A stretch of DNA of 64,000 nucleotides. Source: Mytilus galloprovincialis. Taxonomy: Eukaryota > Mollusca > Bivalvia > Mytilida > Mytilidae. Position numbers and translations under genes: made by a program. Within the stretch, counting starts at the first letter, position 1, and every line of letters begins with the position of its first letter. Positions 1-10,987 of the stretch are shown here, piece by piece. The notes beneath the pieces were generated by a model. That model saw only the letters and a list, made by a program, of their open reading frames with translations. It was not told where the DNA came from and did no database searches. Where the stretch lies: the NCBI RefSeq assembly GCF_965363235.1, contig NC_134844.1, positions 95,504,664-95,568,663 of the forward strand, given 5' to 3'.

Positions 1-180
1 CATGTTGTTAATAACGTATTTATTATGGCTGTCATGTGTTGCAATTCGAAATTGATATATTTGACCTAGATACTGTTCGTGTAATGCTGGCTGTTCAAAA
101 TTCAAAACATCCGCGCTACACTTAATATACACATCGGACATTGAACTTACCTTAATTGTCCTAATCAAAATCGAAGTAAT

Positions 181-329
181 TGATGCAAGCTATACTTTAT
201 TGTAGTTTTAACATGGATAGGCATTATTATTGTGTTATTTTAGCCCTCACTTACTATCGCTCGAGCAAAAATAATCACGAATATAATGCCTACCCATGTT
301 TAAACTACAATAAATTATAGCTTGCATCA
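181..329. mobile_element. Foldback MITE-like element, about 149 bp
   Basis: The two ends (181-227 and 283-329) are nearly perfect inverted repeats of about 46 bp, beginning TGATGCAAGCTATA. The middle holds no ORF. The structure is that of a small non-autonomous foldback or MITE. I could not define a convincing target duplication, so the family is unknown. Confidence 0.6.
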
Positions 330-345
330 TTTTTTTCTTTAATAA

Positions 346-626
346 GGGAGCTACCATTTGATTTTTATGGGGGGGCTAGGATGAAATTTGAAAAAAATAG
401 GCAGGACAGGAGTTTTGAGTAAAAAAAAAAGGCAGGATGAGACACTTTGCAAAAAAAAAGGCAGGATGACAATTTAGGTAAAAAAAGTCGGGATAAACTA
501 ATAAAAAAAAAGGCAGGACCGAATAGAGTGAAAAATAAAAAGGCAGGACAGAGATTACAACTAAAAAAAAAGGCAGGACAAAATTTTTCATCCTAGCCCC
601 CCCATAAAAATCAAATGGTAGCTCCC
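346..626. mobile_element. MITE with perfect 41-bp terminal inverted repeats
   Basis: The element starts GGGAGCTACCATTTG and ends with its exact complement; the inverted repeats match for 41 bases. The 6-bp sequence TAATAA stands on both sides (340-345 and 627-632) as a likely target duplication. The interior is a purine-rich degenerate tandem repeat built on GGCAGGAC plus A runs. It has no coding capacity, and the open frame across it on the minus strand is a by-product of the repeat. Confidence 0.75.
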
Positions 627-1067
627 TAATAACAAATGATAATTGAAAACCAATTGGAGGTCTTTCCACTAGTAAAGATCTATTTTGATATTGAAATATG
701 AAAAATCAGTTATAAATGTTAGTTCCTATGGCTTTATGATGTATTTATATAAATTTAAAGCAAAGGTCAAAATCTAGAACGTCCTTTTAACCTATGACCT
801 TAACCTCAATTTCAAGGTCACAAACCAAGGACCTTAAATCATAAGACCCTAGGTCTTTAATATGTTTGGTTAATGAGTAATACCACTTTACGCGTAATTC
901 TAAATGTAAGATGGACAAAAACTCAAATTTATTGTATGCGCACCCTTTCAACCAAAATATACAAGTAAGGACATGTCGCAACTAACAATTTAGGAAAAAA
1001 TATTTGTCGATATGTCATACGGTATTTAAAAATAAGTGAAAATAAGCCAAAATCAAATTTTAGAATA

Positions 1068-1092
1068 TGACCTTGACCTTTGACCTTGACCT
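1068..1092 (-). promoter_or_regulatory. Cluster of four nuclear-receptor-type half sites (repeat copy 1)
   Basis: Four TGACCT hexamers (AGGTCA on the minus strand) stand in direct orientation with spacings 0, 1 and 0. AGGTCA direct repeats are the classical binding site of nuclear receptors such as RXR heterodimers, HNF4 and COUP-TF. Whether anything binds here is not known. Confidence 0.45.
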
Positions 1093-1910
1093 TATTTTCA
1101 TTTTTTTGGACCAAAGATCTCAAATCAAGAGACCCTAGGTCTTATGGTTTACCATTTAGAAACGCATATCACCTATATCAAATACTCATATGGAGTCTCT
1201 CAGGATAGCTTCGGTCAAAATTAAAATCCTAATCCTGAAGATGTAACGAGCAATTTGGAAAAATAAATTTGTCGTAATCTTTTACGGTTGCAAAGAGGTG
1301 GCCACAAGTGTTTGGGGAGATAACTCTTACAACGTAAAGTATTCGGTTACGCAGTTGTCAGTTTTAAAAGCGCATAAGCTTTACGATATCATATTCCAAA
1401 TATCTAAGCGACATCTTTTGAAACATCAATACTACGCAAGAAAAAATTTAAGCAGAAGAAAAAAAAAAAAAATAATAATAACTAAAAACCAATTGTTCAA
1501 AGAACAATTGAAGGTCTTTCCACAAGTAAAGATCTATCTTATTATCAAAATATTCAAAAACAATCTAAAATGTCAGTTTCTATGACTTTAAAATGTATAA
1601 ATATGAAGGTCAAAATCTAGAACGTCCTATTCACCTTTGACCTTGACCTCAATTTCAAGGTCACCAACCAAGGACCTCAAATAAAAAGACCCTAGGTCTG
1701 TAATATGTATGGTTAATGAGTTATATCACTTTAGGCATGATTTTAAATATAAGATGGGGGAAAACTCTCATTTATTGTTTACGCACCCTTGCAACCAAAA
1801 TTTATAAGTTACAACATGTCGCAACTCACAATTTAGTAAAAATAATTTGTCAATATCTTTCACGGTTGTCGAAAATAAGAGAAAATAAGTCAAAATCAAA
1901 ATTTAGAATA

Positions 1911-1935
1911 TGACCTTGACCTTTGACCTTGACCT
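1911..1935 (-). promoter_or_regulatory. Cluster of four half sites (repeat copy 2)
   Basis: This is the same DR0-DR1-DR0 arrangement of TGACCT hexamers as in the first copy, unmutated. Confidence 0.45.
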
Positions 1936-2822
1936 TACTTTCATTTTTTTGGACCATGGAACTTAAATCCAAAGACCCTAGGCCTATATCACTGATGGTT
2001 TACTTATATCAAATGCATAAGGGGAAATAACTGTCATATGGAGTCTCCGAATAGCTTCGGTCCAAATGAATATCCTAATCCTGAAGAAGTAAAGAGCAAT
2101 TTGGTAAAATAAATTTGTCGTAATCTTTTACGGCTGCGAAGGAGTAGTGGCCAAAAGAAAAACAGTGTTTGGGGAGATAACTCTTACAACGGAAAGTATT
2201 TTGTTACGCAGTTGTAAATTTTTAAAGTGTATAAACTACACGACCTCATATTCCAAATATCTAAGTGACATCTTTTGAAACATCAATACTATGCAAGAAA
2301 AAAATTTAGGCGGAAAAAAGAAAAAAAAAATAATAATCAGAACAAATTCAATAGGTCTTTCCACGGAAAGGTGGAAAGACCTAATTAAAAACCAATTGTT
2401 CAAAGAACAATTGAAGGTCTTTCCACAAGTAGAGATCTATTTTATTATCAAAATATTAAAAATCAATCTAAAATGTCAGTTCTATGGCTTTATAATGTAT
2501 AAATATGAATTCAAAGCAAAGGTCAAAATCTAGAACGTGTAAATTACCTATGACCTTGACCTTAATTTCAAGGGCATAAACCAAGGATCTCAAATCAAAA
2601 GACCTTATGTCTTTATTATGTATGGTTAATGAGTTATATCACTTTACACATAATTCTAAATATAAGATTGGTGAAAACTCCTATTTATTGTTTACGCACC
2701 CTTTCAACCAAAATTTATAAGTAACGGCATGTCGCAACTAACAATTTAGTGAAAATAAGATGTTGATATGTTATAAGGTTTTGGAAATTAGTAAAAATAA
2801 GCCAAAATAAAAATTTAGAATA

Positions 2823-2847
2823 TGACCTTGACCTTTGACCTTGACCT
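2823..2847 (-). promoter_or_regulatory. Cluster of four half sites (repeat copy 3)
   Basis: Four TGACCT hexamers with spacings 0, 1 and 0, intact although the sequence around it has diverged. Confidence 0.45.
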
Positions 2848-3961
2848 AATTTAATTTTTTTGGACCAAGGATCTCAAATCAAAAGACCATAGGTCTCTTT
2901 CACTTATGGTTTACCAGTTAGAAATGCAAATTACTAATATCAAATACATAAGGGGGAATAACTCTTATATGGAGTCTCCGGATAGCTTCGGTCAAAACTA
3001 AACTCCTAATCCTGAAGATGTAACGAGCAATTTGGTAAAATAAATTTGTCGTAATCTTTTACGGTTGCGAAGGAGTAGTGGTCAAGAAAAACAGTGTTTG
3101 AGGAGATAACTCCAACAAAGCAAAGTATTTAATTAAACGTTTGTCACTTTTAAAGCGTATAAACTATACGATATCATATTCCAAATATCTAAGCAACATC
3201 TTTTGAAACAACAAAACTACGCAAGAAAAAAATTAGGCGGAAGAAAAAAAAACATTAAAAACCAATTGTTCAGAGAACAATTGAAGGTTTTTCCACCAAA
3301 AATAATCTATTCTAATATGAAAGTAGTAAAATTAAGTTTAAAAGGTCATTTCAATCATCAAATGATAGCTTATTGTACGCTTATTAAAAAAATATATGGT
3401 TCCTATACAAATTTTTTAAGGAAGATAATTTAATACTTCCGGTTTGAAAAATGTTACCTATAATAATAATATTTGAATATTTACTTGACACTGATTCCAA
3501 AAATATCTTGTTCTATATACTTTTATATTGATAAAGTATAAAAAAAAAAAAGCTACTTCCGGTTTACACAAGGTCACTTCTGGTTGTTTTTTCAAGGTTC
3601 AATGGTTTGATACCTATTGCCAAAAGTTTCATGGCTTTATCATGTATACATATGAGGTAAAAGCAAAGGTCAAAATCTAGAACGTCAAATTAAGTTATGA
3701 CCTTGAGATCAATTCCAAGGTCTTAAACCAAGGACCTCAAATCAAAAGACCATAGGTATTAATTCTATTTGGTTAATGATTGATATCACCATGTGCATAT
3801 TTTTAAATACAAGAGGGGAGAAAACTCCCTTTTACATTCAACGTACCCTTGCAATCAAAATTTACGTGTTGCAACTAACAATTTAGTAAAAATAATTTGT
3901 TGATATCTTATACGGTTTTCTGGAAATGAGTGAAAATAAGCCAAATTCAAAAAGTAGAATA

Positions 3962-3986
3962 TGACCTTGACCTTTGACTTTGACCT
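3962..3986 (-). promoter_or_regulatory. Cluster of half sites, one mutated (repeat copy 4)
   Basis: The layout matches the other copies, but the third hexamer reads TGACTT. Confidence 0.4.
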
Positions 3987-4548
3987 TATTTTCATTTTTT
4001 TGGACCAAGGACCTCAAATCAAAAGATCTTAGGTCTCTATCACTTATGGTTTACATGATAGAAATGCATATCACTTATATCAAATGCATAAGGGGAAATA
4101 ACTGTCATATGGAGCGTTCATATTGCTTCGGTCAAAATAGGACAAATCATGCGAAGGATATAACAATCAATTTTATAAAATAAATTTGTGGTAATCTTTT
4201 ACGTTTGTGAAGGAGTAGTGGACACAAGGAAAACAGTGTTTGGGGAGATAACTCCTACAAAGAAAAGTATTCGGTTACGCAGGGTAAATTTCAAAGGCGC
4301 ATTAACTGTTCGATATCATATACCAAATATCTAAGCGACATATTGTGAAACAAATATTTATCGCAAGAACAAAATTTGGTGGAAGAAAAAAAAAATAATC
4401 AGAAGAAAAACAATAGGTCTTTCCACAGAAAAGTGGAAAGACCTAATAATAATCAGAACAAATTCAATAGGTCTTTCCACGGAAAGGTGGAAAGACCTAA
4501 TGAAATTAAATGATGATAAGGATAATAATAAAAATTAATTAAACATTA

Positions 4549-4778
4549 TTATTTCCAATGACCAATTTTCTTACTGTCTGAAGAGTCGGTCACAGCGACA
4601 CGATTTGTTCCTGACCGGAATTGTCGTGGGGCTTCAGTTGTTTTTAAACATCCAAATGACCATCCACACACTGCGCAGACTCCAAAACATATGGCTGCTA
4701 ATATTGCCAGGAAAATTAAAATTCCAATTACTAATCCACCAATAGTATAAATAGTGCTGAAATATAAGTCATTGTCAC
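4549..4778 (-). CDS. Terminal exon of a single-pass membrane protein (cysteine-rich juxtamembrane tail)
   Basis: A splice acceptor (TTAACAG) precedes the exon at 4779-4780 and the reading frame enters with two bases completing a codon. The exon then encodes 75 residues and a TAA stop. The translation starts DNDLYFSTIYTIGG, has a strongly hydrophobic segment (GGLVIGILIFLAILAAI), then cysteines in FGVCAVCGWSFGC, and a polar tail ending KKIGHWK. This reads as a transmembrane helix, a palmitoylation-type cysteine cluster and a short cytoplasmic tail, so a type I topology is likely. I do not recognise the family. Upstream exons are uncertain; 9040-9085 and 16345-16435 are candidates, but at least one linking exon is missing because the phases do not join directly. 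Confidence 0.65.
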
Positions 4779-5370
4779 CTGTTAAAGATTTAAGTTTACA
4801 TATTTAGCATTACCTAACTAAAGGATTGTCGTGTCTCTGTTTATTTAAACAAAAAACTGTTATCAATCGATAGTATATATATTAAGGAAATTAGAAAGCA
4901 GAATAAAAGAATGGTCCGTGTTCTTGTTTTTGAGATATATAATAAGCAATTGAATTTGGCGGGAAATTATTCTCTCTAGGCTTTTCATATATTTAACAAT
5001 AGAATTTCTTTTTTCTTTCAAATACTGTGAAAAGATAACAATGTTTTTAGGTGATTAAAAAAATGACTTTTTAAACTATATGCAATAAATTTATGAAAAT
5101 AAAAGTGAGGATTAGTGGGCAAACTTTTCAATGCATTAAACTAGAGGATTCCGAATATCTGACAAAAAAGTAGCGAACATCCTTAACAAAACAAGGGAGA
5201 CAATACATATGTACAAAGAACAATAATTTAATTTTGGATGTAACGCGTCTTCTGATTGGCTGACGTTATTTTGTTATCAGCCCATAGACATAATTAAGTC
5301 ATGTGACCGTACCGTCATCAACGTTTTTTCATGGTTTTCAACGGTTTAAAATAGAATTTAGAATTAAATT
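4779..5370. other. Non-coding stretch with an old dispersed repeat
   Basis: I see no exon here. The part at about 5230-5345 (around GTCTTCTGATTGGCTGACG) is an interspersed repeat; a related copy in the opposite orientation lies at about 20090-20205. Confidence 0.5.
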
Positions 5371-5530
5371 ATAAGAAATGACTAATATTTTTTCTGTCTA
5401 TTCGAAATTACATAAAAAAAATGTGGTGCACAATGTTAAATAACCCGCTACGCGCGTTATTCAGTGTGCACCACATTTTTTATGTTATTTTTTCATAGAC
5501 AGAAAAAATATTACAGTCATTCCTTAAATA
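5371..5530. mobile_element. Foldback MITE-like element
   Basis: The two halves are imperfect inverted repeats: AATATTTTTTCTGTCTAT near the left end has its complement near the right end, and AAAATGTGGTGCACA near 5420 pairs with TGTGCACCACATTTTT near 5470. The loop holds GCTACGCGCGTTATT. No ORF is present. Confidence 0.6.
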
Positions 5531-5704
5531 AAACTAACTTTTTTTTAATAATAGTGTAATTTCAAAATAGAAAAGAAATAGGAATGTCGTCTTCCATTTT
5601 ATAACAGTGCGATCGGTTTTTTGTTTGTTTTAAAAACCTCCAGTAACTATTAAAGTTTGAAATTGTTTATTACTAAAGTATTTAAAAAGCTTACACGACG
5701 GTTG

Positions 5705-8700
5705 CCACGCGTGAACCTACTTTACCCAGTCCCTGTTTTGGTATGGTTCGTGTAAATCAGTCCCTGTTTTATGTGGGGTTCGTGTAACTCAATCCCTATA
5801 TTTGTTAGGGTTCGTGTAACTCAGTCCATGTTTTTGGTACAGTTCGTGTAACTCAGTCCTTGTATTTGTTAGGGTTCGTGTAACTAAGTCCATATTTTGG
5901 TACAGTTCGTGTATCTCAGTCACTGCTTTTGGCCAATTTCATGTATTCCAGTCACTTTTTTAGGCAGGGTTCGTGTAACTAAGCCCCTGCATTCGTTAGG
6001 GTTTGAGTAACTCAGTCCCTGTTTTTGGTAGGGTTCGTGAAACTTAGCCCCTGTATTTGGTAGAGTTCGTGTAACTGAAACAGGAACTGAGCTACACGAA
6101 CCCTACCAAAATAGGGACTGATTTACAAGAACCCTATCAAAAACAGGGACTGAGTTACAAGAACCCTACCAAACCAGGACTGAGTTACAAGAACCTTACA
6201 AAACAGGGACTGAGTTACAAAAACCCTACCAAAACAGGGACTGAGTTACACGAACCCTACCAAAAACAGGGACTACGTTACACGAACCTCTGTTTTGGTA
6301 GGGTTCGTGTAACTCTGTCCCTGTTTTGGTAGGGTTCTTATAACTCAGTCCCTGCTTTTGGTAGGGTTCGTGTAACGTAGTCCCTGTTTTTGGAAGGGTT
6401 CGTGTAACTCAGTCCCTGTTTTGGTAGGGTTTTGGTAACTCAGTCCCTGTTTTGTAAGGTTCTTGTACCTCAGTCCTGGTTTGGTAGGGTTCTTGTAACT
6501 CAGTCCCTGTTTTTGATAGGGTTCTTGTAAATCAGTCCCGGTTTTGGTAGGGTTCGTGTAGCTCAGTTCCTGTTTTGGTAGGGTTCTTATTACTCAGTCC
6601 CTGCTTTTGGGAGGGTTCATGTAATGCAGGCCTTGTTTTGGAAATGTTCTTGTAACTCAGTCGCTGTTTTGGTAGGGTTCTTGTAACGCAGTCCCTGTTT
6701 TTGATAGGGTTCGTGTAACTCAGTCTCTGTTTTGGTAGGATTCTTGTAACTCAGTCCCTGTTTTGTTTGAGTTCTTGTTACTCAGTCCCTGTTTTCGATA
6801 GTTTTCTTGTAACTCAGTCCCTGTTTTTGATAGGGTTCATTTAACTCATTCCCTGTTTTTGATAGGGTTCGTGTAACTCAGTTCCTATTTTGGAAGGGTT
6901 CTAGTTACTCAGTTTCTGTTTTTTTTTTAGGGTTCATGTAACTCAGTTCCTGTTTTTGATAGGGTTCTTTTAACTCAGTCCCTGTTTTTGATAGAGTTCT
7001 TGTAACTCAGTTATTGTTTTGGTAGGGTTCTTGTAACTCAGTCCCTGTTTTGGATAGGGTTCGTGAAACTCAATCTCTGTTTTGGTAGGGTTCGTGTAAC
7101 GCAATGTCTGTTTTTGGTAGGGTTCGTGTAACTCAGTCCCTGTTTTGGGAGGGGTTCTTGTAACTCATTTCCTGTTTTTGGTAGGGTTCATGTAACTCAG
7201 TCCCTGTTTTGGTAGGGTTCTCGTAACTCAATCCCTGCTTTTGGTAGGGTTCTTGTTTCTGAGCCTCTGTTTTTGGTAGGGTTCGTGTAACTCAGTCCCT
7301 GTTTTTTGTAGGGTTCGTTTAACTAAGCCTCTGTTTTTGGTAGGGTTCGTGTAACTGAGTCCCTGCTTTTGGTAGGGTTCGTGTAATTCATTCCCTGTTT
7401 CGGAAGGGTTCTTGTAACTGATTTTCTGTTTTTGTAGGGTTGTTGTAACTGTTTTCCTGTTTTTGGTAGGGTTCTTGTAACTCAGTCACTGTTTTGGTAG
7501 GGTTTTTGTAACTCAGTCTCTGTTTTGATAGGGTTCTTGTTACTCAGTCCCTGTTTTTGGTAGGATTCTTGTAACTCAGTCTCTGTTTTGGTAGGGTTCG
7601 TGTAACTCAGTCACTGTTTTTGGTCAATTTCATGTATTTCAGTCACTGTTTTAGGCAGGGTACGTTCGTGTAACTAAGCCGCTGTATTTGTTAGGGTTCG
7701 AGTAACTGTAACTCAGTCCCTGCTTTGGAAGGGTTCTAGTAACTCAGCCCCTGTTTTAGTAGGGTTCGTGTAACTCAGTCTCTGTTTTGGTAGCATTCGT
7801 GTAACTCAGTCACTGTTTTTGGTCAATTTCATGTATTTCAGTCACTGTTTTAGGCAGGGTTCGTGTACCTAAGCCCCTGTTTTTGATAGGGTTCTTGTAA
7901 CTAAGCCTCTGTTTTTGGTATGGTTTGTGTAACTCAGTCCCTGTTTTTGGTAGGGTTCGTGTAACTAAGCCTCTGTTTTTGGTAGGATTTGTGTAACTCA
8001 GTTCCTGTTTTGGTAGGGTTCTTGTAACTAATTCCCTGTTTTGGTAGGGTTCGTGCAACTCAATCTCTTTTTTTGTTAGGGATCTTGTAATTCAGTCCCT
8101 GTTTTGGTAGGGTTCTTGTAACTAAGTCCCTGTTTTGGTAGCATTCTTGTAATTCAGTCCCTGTTTTGGTAGGGTTCATGTAACTCAGTCCTGGTTTTGG
8201 TAGGATTCGTGTAACTCAGTCCCTGTTTTGGTAGGGTTCGTGTAACTCAATCTCTGTTTTAGGTTGACTTCGTACGCGTGTAACTCAGAGCCTGTTTTTT
8301 TGGAAGGGTTCGTGTACTCAACCCATGTTTTTTTTCGTGCGACTCAGTCCCTGGTGATGATAGGGTTCGTGTAACTCAGTCCCTGTTTTAGGAAGGGTTC
8401 ATATAACCCAGCTCTTGTTCGTGTAATTCAATCCCAATTTTTTGGTAGTGTTCATTTTACTCATTCCCTGATTTTGTTAGTGTTCGTTTTACTGATTCCC
8501 TGTTTTTGGTAGTGTTCGTTTTACTGATTCCCTGTTTTGTGGTAGTGTTCGTTTTACTGATTCCCTGTTTTTGGTAGTGTTCGTTTTACTCATTCCATGT
8601 TTTAGGTAAGGTTGGTGTAACTCATTACCTGTTGTTGTAGAGATCGTGTAACTCAGATCTTATTTTTTCTAGGGTTAATAGACTCAATCCCTGCTTTTGG

Positions 8701-8900
8701 TAGGGTTTGTGTATTTCAGTCCCTGTTGTTATGGGTTCCTGTAACTCAGTCCAGGTTCGTGTTACTCGGTCCCTGTTTTTAGGAGGGTTCGTGTAATTCG
8801 GCCCTTGTTTTTGGTAGGGTTCGTGTAAACCAGCCATTGTTCGTGAAACTCAGCCTCTGTTTTGGTAGGGTGTGCATTACTTAGTCTCTAATTTTGGTAG
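5705..8900 (+). repeat. 32-bp minisatellite array, about 100 units
   Basis: The unit is roughly GGTAGGGTTCGTGTAACTCA followed by GTCCCTGTTTTT, repeated with many substitutions and small length changes. The copies at the right end (about 8400-8900) are the most degenerate. Open frames on the minus strand simply reflect a period close to a multiple of three in places. I see no gene inside the array. Confidence 0.9.
6078..6576. repeat. Inverted duplication inside the 32-bp array
   Basis: Arm 6078-6288 is in reverse orientation to the rest of the array. Read on the minus strand it matches 6365-6576 unit by unit, including private variants such as GTAACGTAGTCCC, TTTTGTAAGGTTC and GTGTAGCTCAGTTCC. 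The spacer is 6289-6364. This is therefore one copied and inverted block of about 211 bp, not random flips of single units. Confidence 0.85.
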
Positions 8901-9039
8901 GGTTGATTTAATTAAATCTCCACATCTTTTAGATAACAGGACCGATGTGGAAAACCTAACTTCTTTCTCATGTACCTCCCATGTCCGAACGCGCCTAAAT
9001 CAACCATGAAGTAATTTACTAAAGTAAAGACAAGCTTAC
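8901..9039. other. Short spacer without recognisable features
   Basis: Unique-looking sequence between the array and the putative exon at 9040-9085. I see nothing in it. Confidence 0.4.
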
Positions 9040-9085
9040 CTCATGCAGCCTTCAATGCCGTCACTACATTCACCGATTGTCAACC
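9040..9085 (-). CDS. Putative small internal exon
   Basis: A TTGTAG acceptor (9086-9091) and a GAG/GTAAGC donor (9034-9040) bound 46 bases with one open frame, reading LTIGECSDGIEGCM. If joined to the candidate first exon at 16345-16435 the phases agree (one base plus two), and the product would end a signal peptide and begin a cysteine-containing mature region. It leaves in phase 2, which does not fit the terminal exon at 4549-4778 directly. This is a tentative call based only on splice sites and phase. Confidence 0.35.
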
Positions 9086-9091
9086 CTACAA

Positions 9092-9490
9092 TAGTGGTTA
9101 TAAATGGTTATTTCGTATATACTACCAATATGTTTAAGATGGAAAAAATAAAGGCGTCGATCAATCTCCGGCGCAGTGTTCATTATCTGTTCCTTACATG
9201 TTCCACAATACTACATATATATGAGTGAAGGGGCACTAATATTGAATAGAACAGATATGATCTCTGCGCCAGATACGGGGTGTTCATACTATTGTGCATT
9301 AACCATTCGGAAGCCGAGTTTCATTCGGCCTTTTCTTCAACGCTATCATGATCAGATAACTCTGATCTTCGACATATGCCCTCGTTATCAAGAAGGTAAA
9401 TATAAAAGATGTAATGTATACATCTATGAAGAAACATTCCACCGACATGGAAAGAATGAAATAGAAATTAGTTTAACATTGCGGTTGTTT
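9092..9490. other. Non-repetitive stretch, no supported gene
   Basis: A 112-codon open frame on the plus strand (9176-9514) runs into the minisatellite and has no recognisable domain or splice context. I do not call it a gene. Confidence 0.4.
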
Positions 9491-9499
9491 ATTAACAAA

Positions 9500-9640
9500 A
9501 CAATCAAACGTTGAGGTAGGGAACAGTAAACAATCAAAAGTTGATAAAGGGAACAGTAAACAATCAAACGTTGACGAAGGGAACAGTAAACAATCAAATG
9601 TCGACGTAGAGAACAGTAAACAATCAAACGTTGACGAAGT
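9500..9640 (-). repeat. 30-bp minisatellite, first block
   Basis: Units of the form ACAGTAAACAATCAAACGTT followed by GACGAAGGGA. This is the same family as the blocks at 10028-10987 and 15370-15810. Confidence 0.85.
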
Positions 9641-10028
9641 AACATCTGGTGCAAGAAAATTGGTACCGTTCATTTTATTACTACAACTGGGTCGATGCCT
9701 CTGCTGGTGGACTATTAGTCCCCGAGGGTATCACCAGCCCAGTATCCAGTACTTCGGTACTGGCATGAAAATACGGATTTTTTGTGTTATTAAAATTTGC
9801 TGTTACAAAATGATAGAAATTATTATAAATTAAGGAATGTATCCCCCTCATACAAAGCTCTGATTACTTTCACGGATTTGGCTATACTTTTGGACCTTTT
9901 GGATTATAGCTCTTCCTCTTTATATAAGCTTTGGATTTCAAATATTTTGGCCACGAGCATCACTTAAGAGACATGTATTGTCGAAATGCGCATCTGGTGC
10001 AAGAAAATTGGTACCGTTTATTTTATTA
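9641..10028 (+). repeat. 346-bp repeat unit flanked by a 40-bp direct repeat, between minisatellite blocks
   Basis: The sequence ATCTGGTGCAAGAAAATTGG occurs at about 9643 and again at about 9989, so the segment is slightly more than one period of a 346-bp unit. It interrupts the 30-bp minisatellite. I recall the unit as a frequent dispersed repeat of mussel genomes, but that is memory, not a search result. It has no coding capacity. Confidence 0.6.
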
Positions 10029-10987
10029 TAACAGTAAACAATCAAACGTTGACGAAGGGACAGTAAACAATCAAACGCTGACGTAGAGGACAGTAAACAA
10101 TCAAACGTTGACGAAGAGAACAGTAAACAATCAAATGTCGACGTAGGGAACAGTAAACAATCAAACGTTGATGAAGGGAACAGTAAGCAATCAAACGTTG
10201 ACGAAGGGAACAATAAACAATCAAACGTTGACAAAGGGAACAGTAAATAATCAAACGTTGACTAAGGAACAGTAAACAATCAAACGTTGACGAAGGAAAC
10301 AGTAAACAATCAAATGTCGACGTAAGGAACAGTAAACAATCAAATGTTGACGAAGGAACAGAAAACAATCAAACGTTGACGAAGGGACAGTAAACAATCA
10401 AACGTTGACGATCGCGAAGGGAACAGTAAACAATAAAACGTTGACGAAGGAACAGTAAACAATCAAACGTTGACGAAGGGAACAGTAAACAATCAAATGT
10501 TGACGAAGGAACAGTAAACAACCAAACGTTGACGAAGGGAACTGTTAACAATCAAACGTTGACGAAGGAACAGTAAACAATCAAACGTTGACGAAGGAAC
10601 AGTAAACAGTCAAACGTTGACAAAGGGAACAGTAAACAATCAAACGTTGACGTAGGGAACAGTAATCAATCAAACGTTGACGAAGGAACAGTAAACAATC
10701 AAACGTTGACGAAGGAACAGTAAACAATCAAACGTTGACGAAGGAACAGTAAACAATCAAACGTTGACAAAGGGAACAGTAAACAATCAAACGTTGACGA
10801 AGGGAACAGTAAACAATCAAACGTTGACAAAGGGGACAGTAAACAATCAAACGTTGACGTAGGGAACAGTAAACAATCAAACGTTGACGAAGGAACAGTA
10901 AACAACCAAACGTTGACGAAGGGAACAGTAAACAATCAAACGTTGACAAAGGAACAGAAAACAGTCAAACGTTGACGAAGGAACAGT
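10028..10987 (-). repeat. 30-bp minisatellite, main block
   Basis: About 32 units of 29-30 bp built on AACAATCAAACGTTGACGAA. Length variants differ by one G in the GAAGGGAAC segment. The translated minus strand reads STFDCLLFP over and over; this is a repeat artefact, not a protein gene. Confidence 0.9.

Larger units (their letters stand above)
640..4500 (+). repeat. Four head-to-tail copies of a 0.85-0.95 kb interspersed repeat
   Basis: Copies begin near 640, 1485, 2386 and 3255, each with the motif AACCAATTG followed by GGTCTTTCCAC. They run through shared blocks (AAGGTCAAAATCTAGAACG, the TGACCT clusters, CCTGAAGATGTAACGAGC, GGCGGAAGAAAAAAA). Some copies end in a hairpin made of AGGTCTTTCCAC and its complement (2359-2382, 4409-4442, 4470-4499). 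The fourth copy is longer and carries an extra diverged segment at about 3300-3600. A fifth, isolated copy lies at 36013-36966. The head-to-tail order and the terminal hairpin would fit a rolling-circle (Helitron-like) element, but no Rep or helicase coding sequence is seen, so that is inference. Confidence 0.75.

Noticed and set aside
376..669. 97-codon minus-strand open frame rich in LPFF
   Set aside because: Lies inside the 346-626 MITE and comes from its purine-rich internal repeat.
7810..8837. Open frames reading TLPKTGTELHEPYQKQ-like repeats
   Set aside because: Artefacts of the 32-bp array; the frame is not kept over the array.
5705..8900. Telomere-like TTAGGG motifs in the 32-bp array
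   Set aside because: TAGGGTT occurs once per 32-bp unit, not as consecutive hexamers, so it is not telomeric repeat DNA.
9176..9514. 112-codon plus-strand open frame
   Set aside because: No domain, no splice support, and the end runs into the minisatellite.
9424..10949. Several minus-strand open frames reading STFDCLLFP repeats
   Set aside because: They are translations of the 30-bp minisatellite; overlapping frames give equally long products, so there is no coding signal.
10028..10987. Regular repeats resembling a CRISPR array
   Set aside because: There are no variable spacers between repeats, and the context is a eukaryotic genome.
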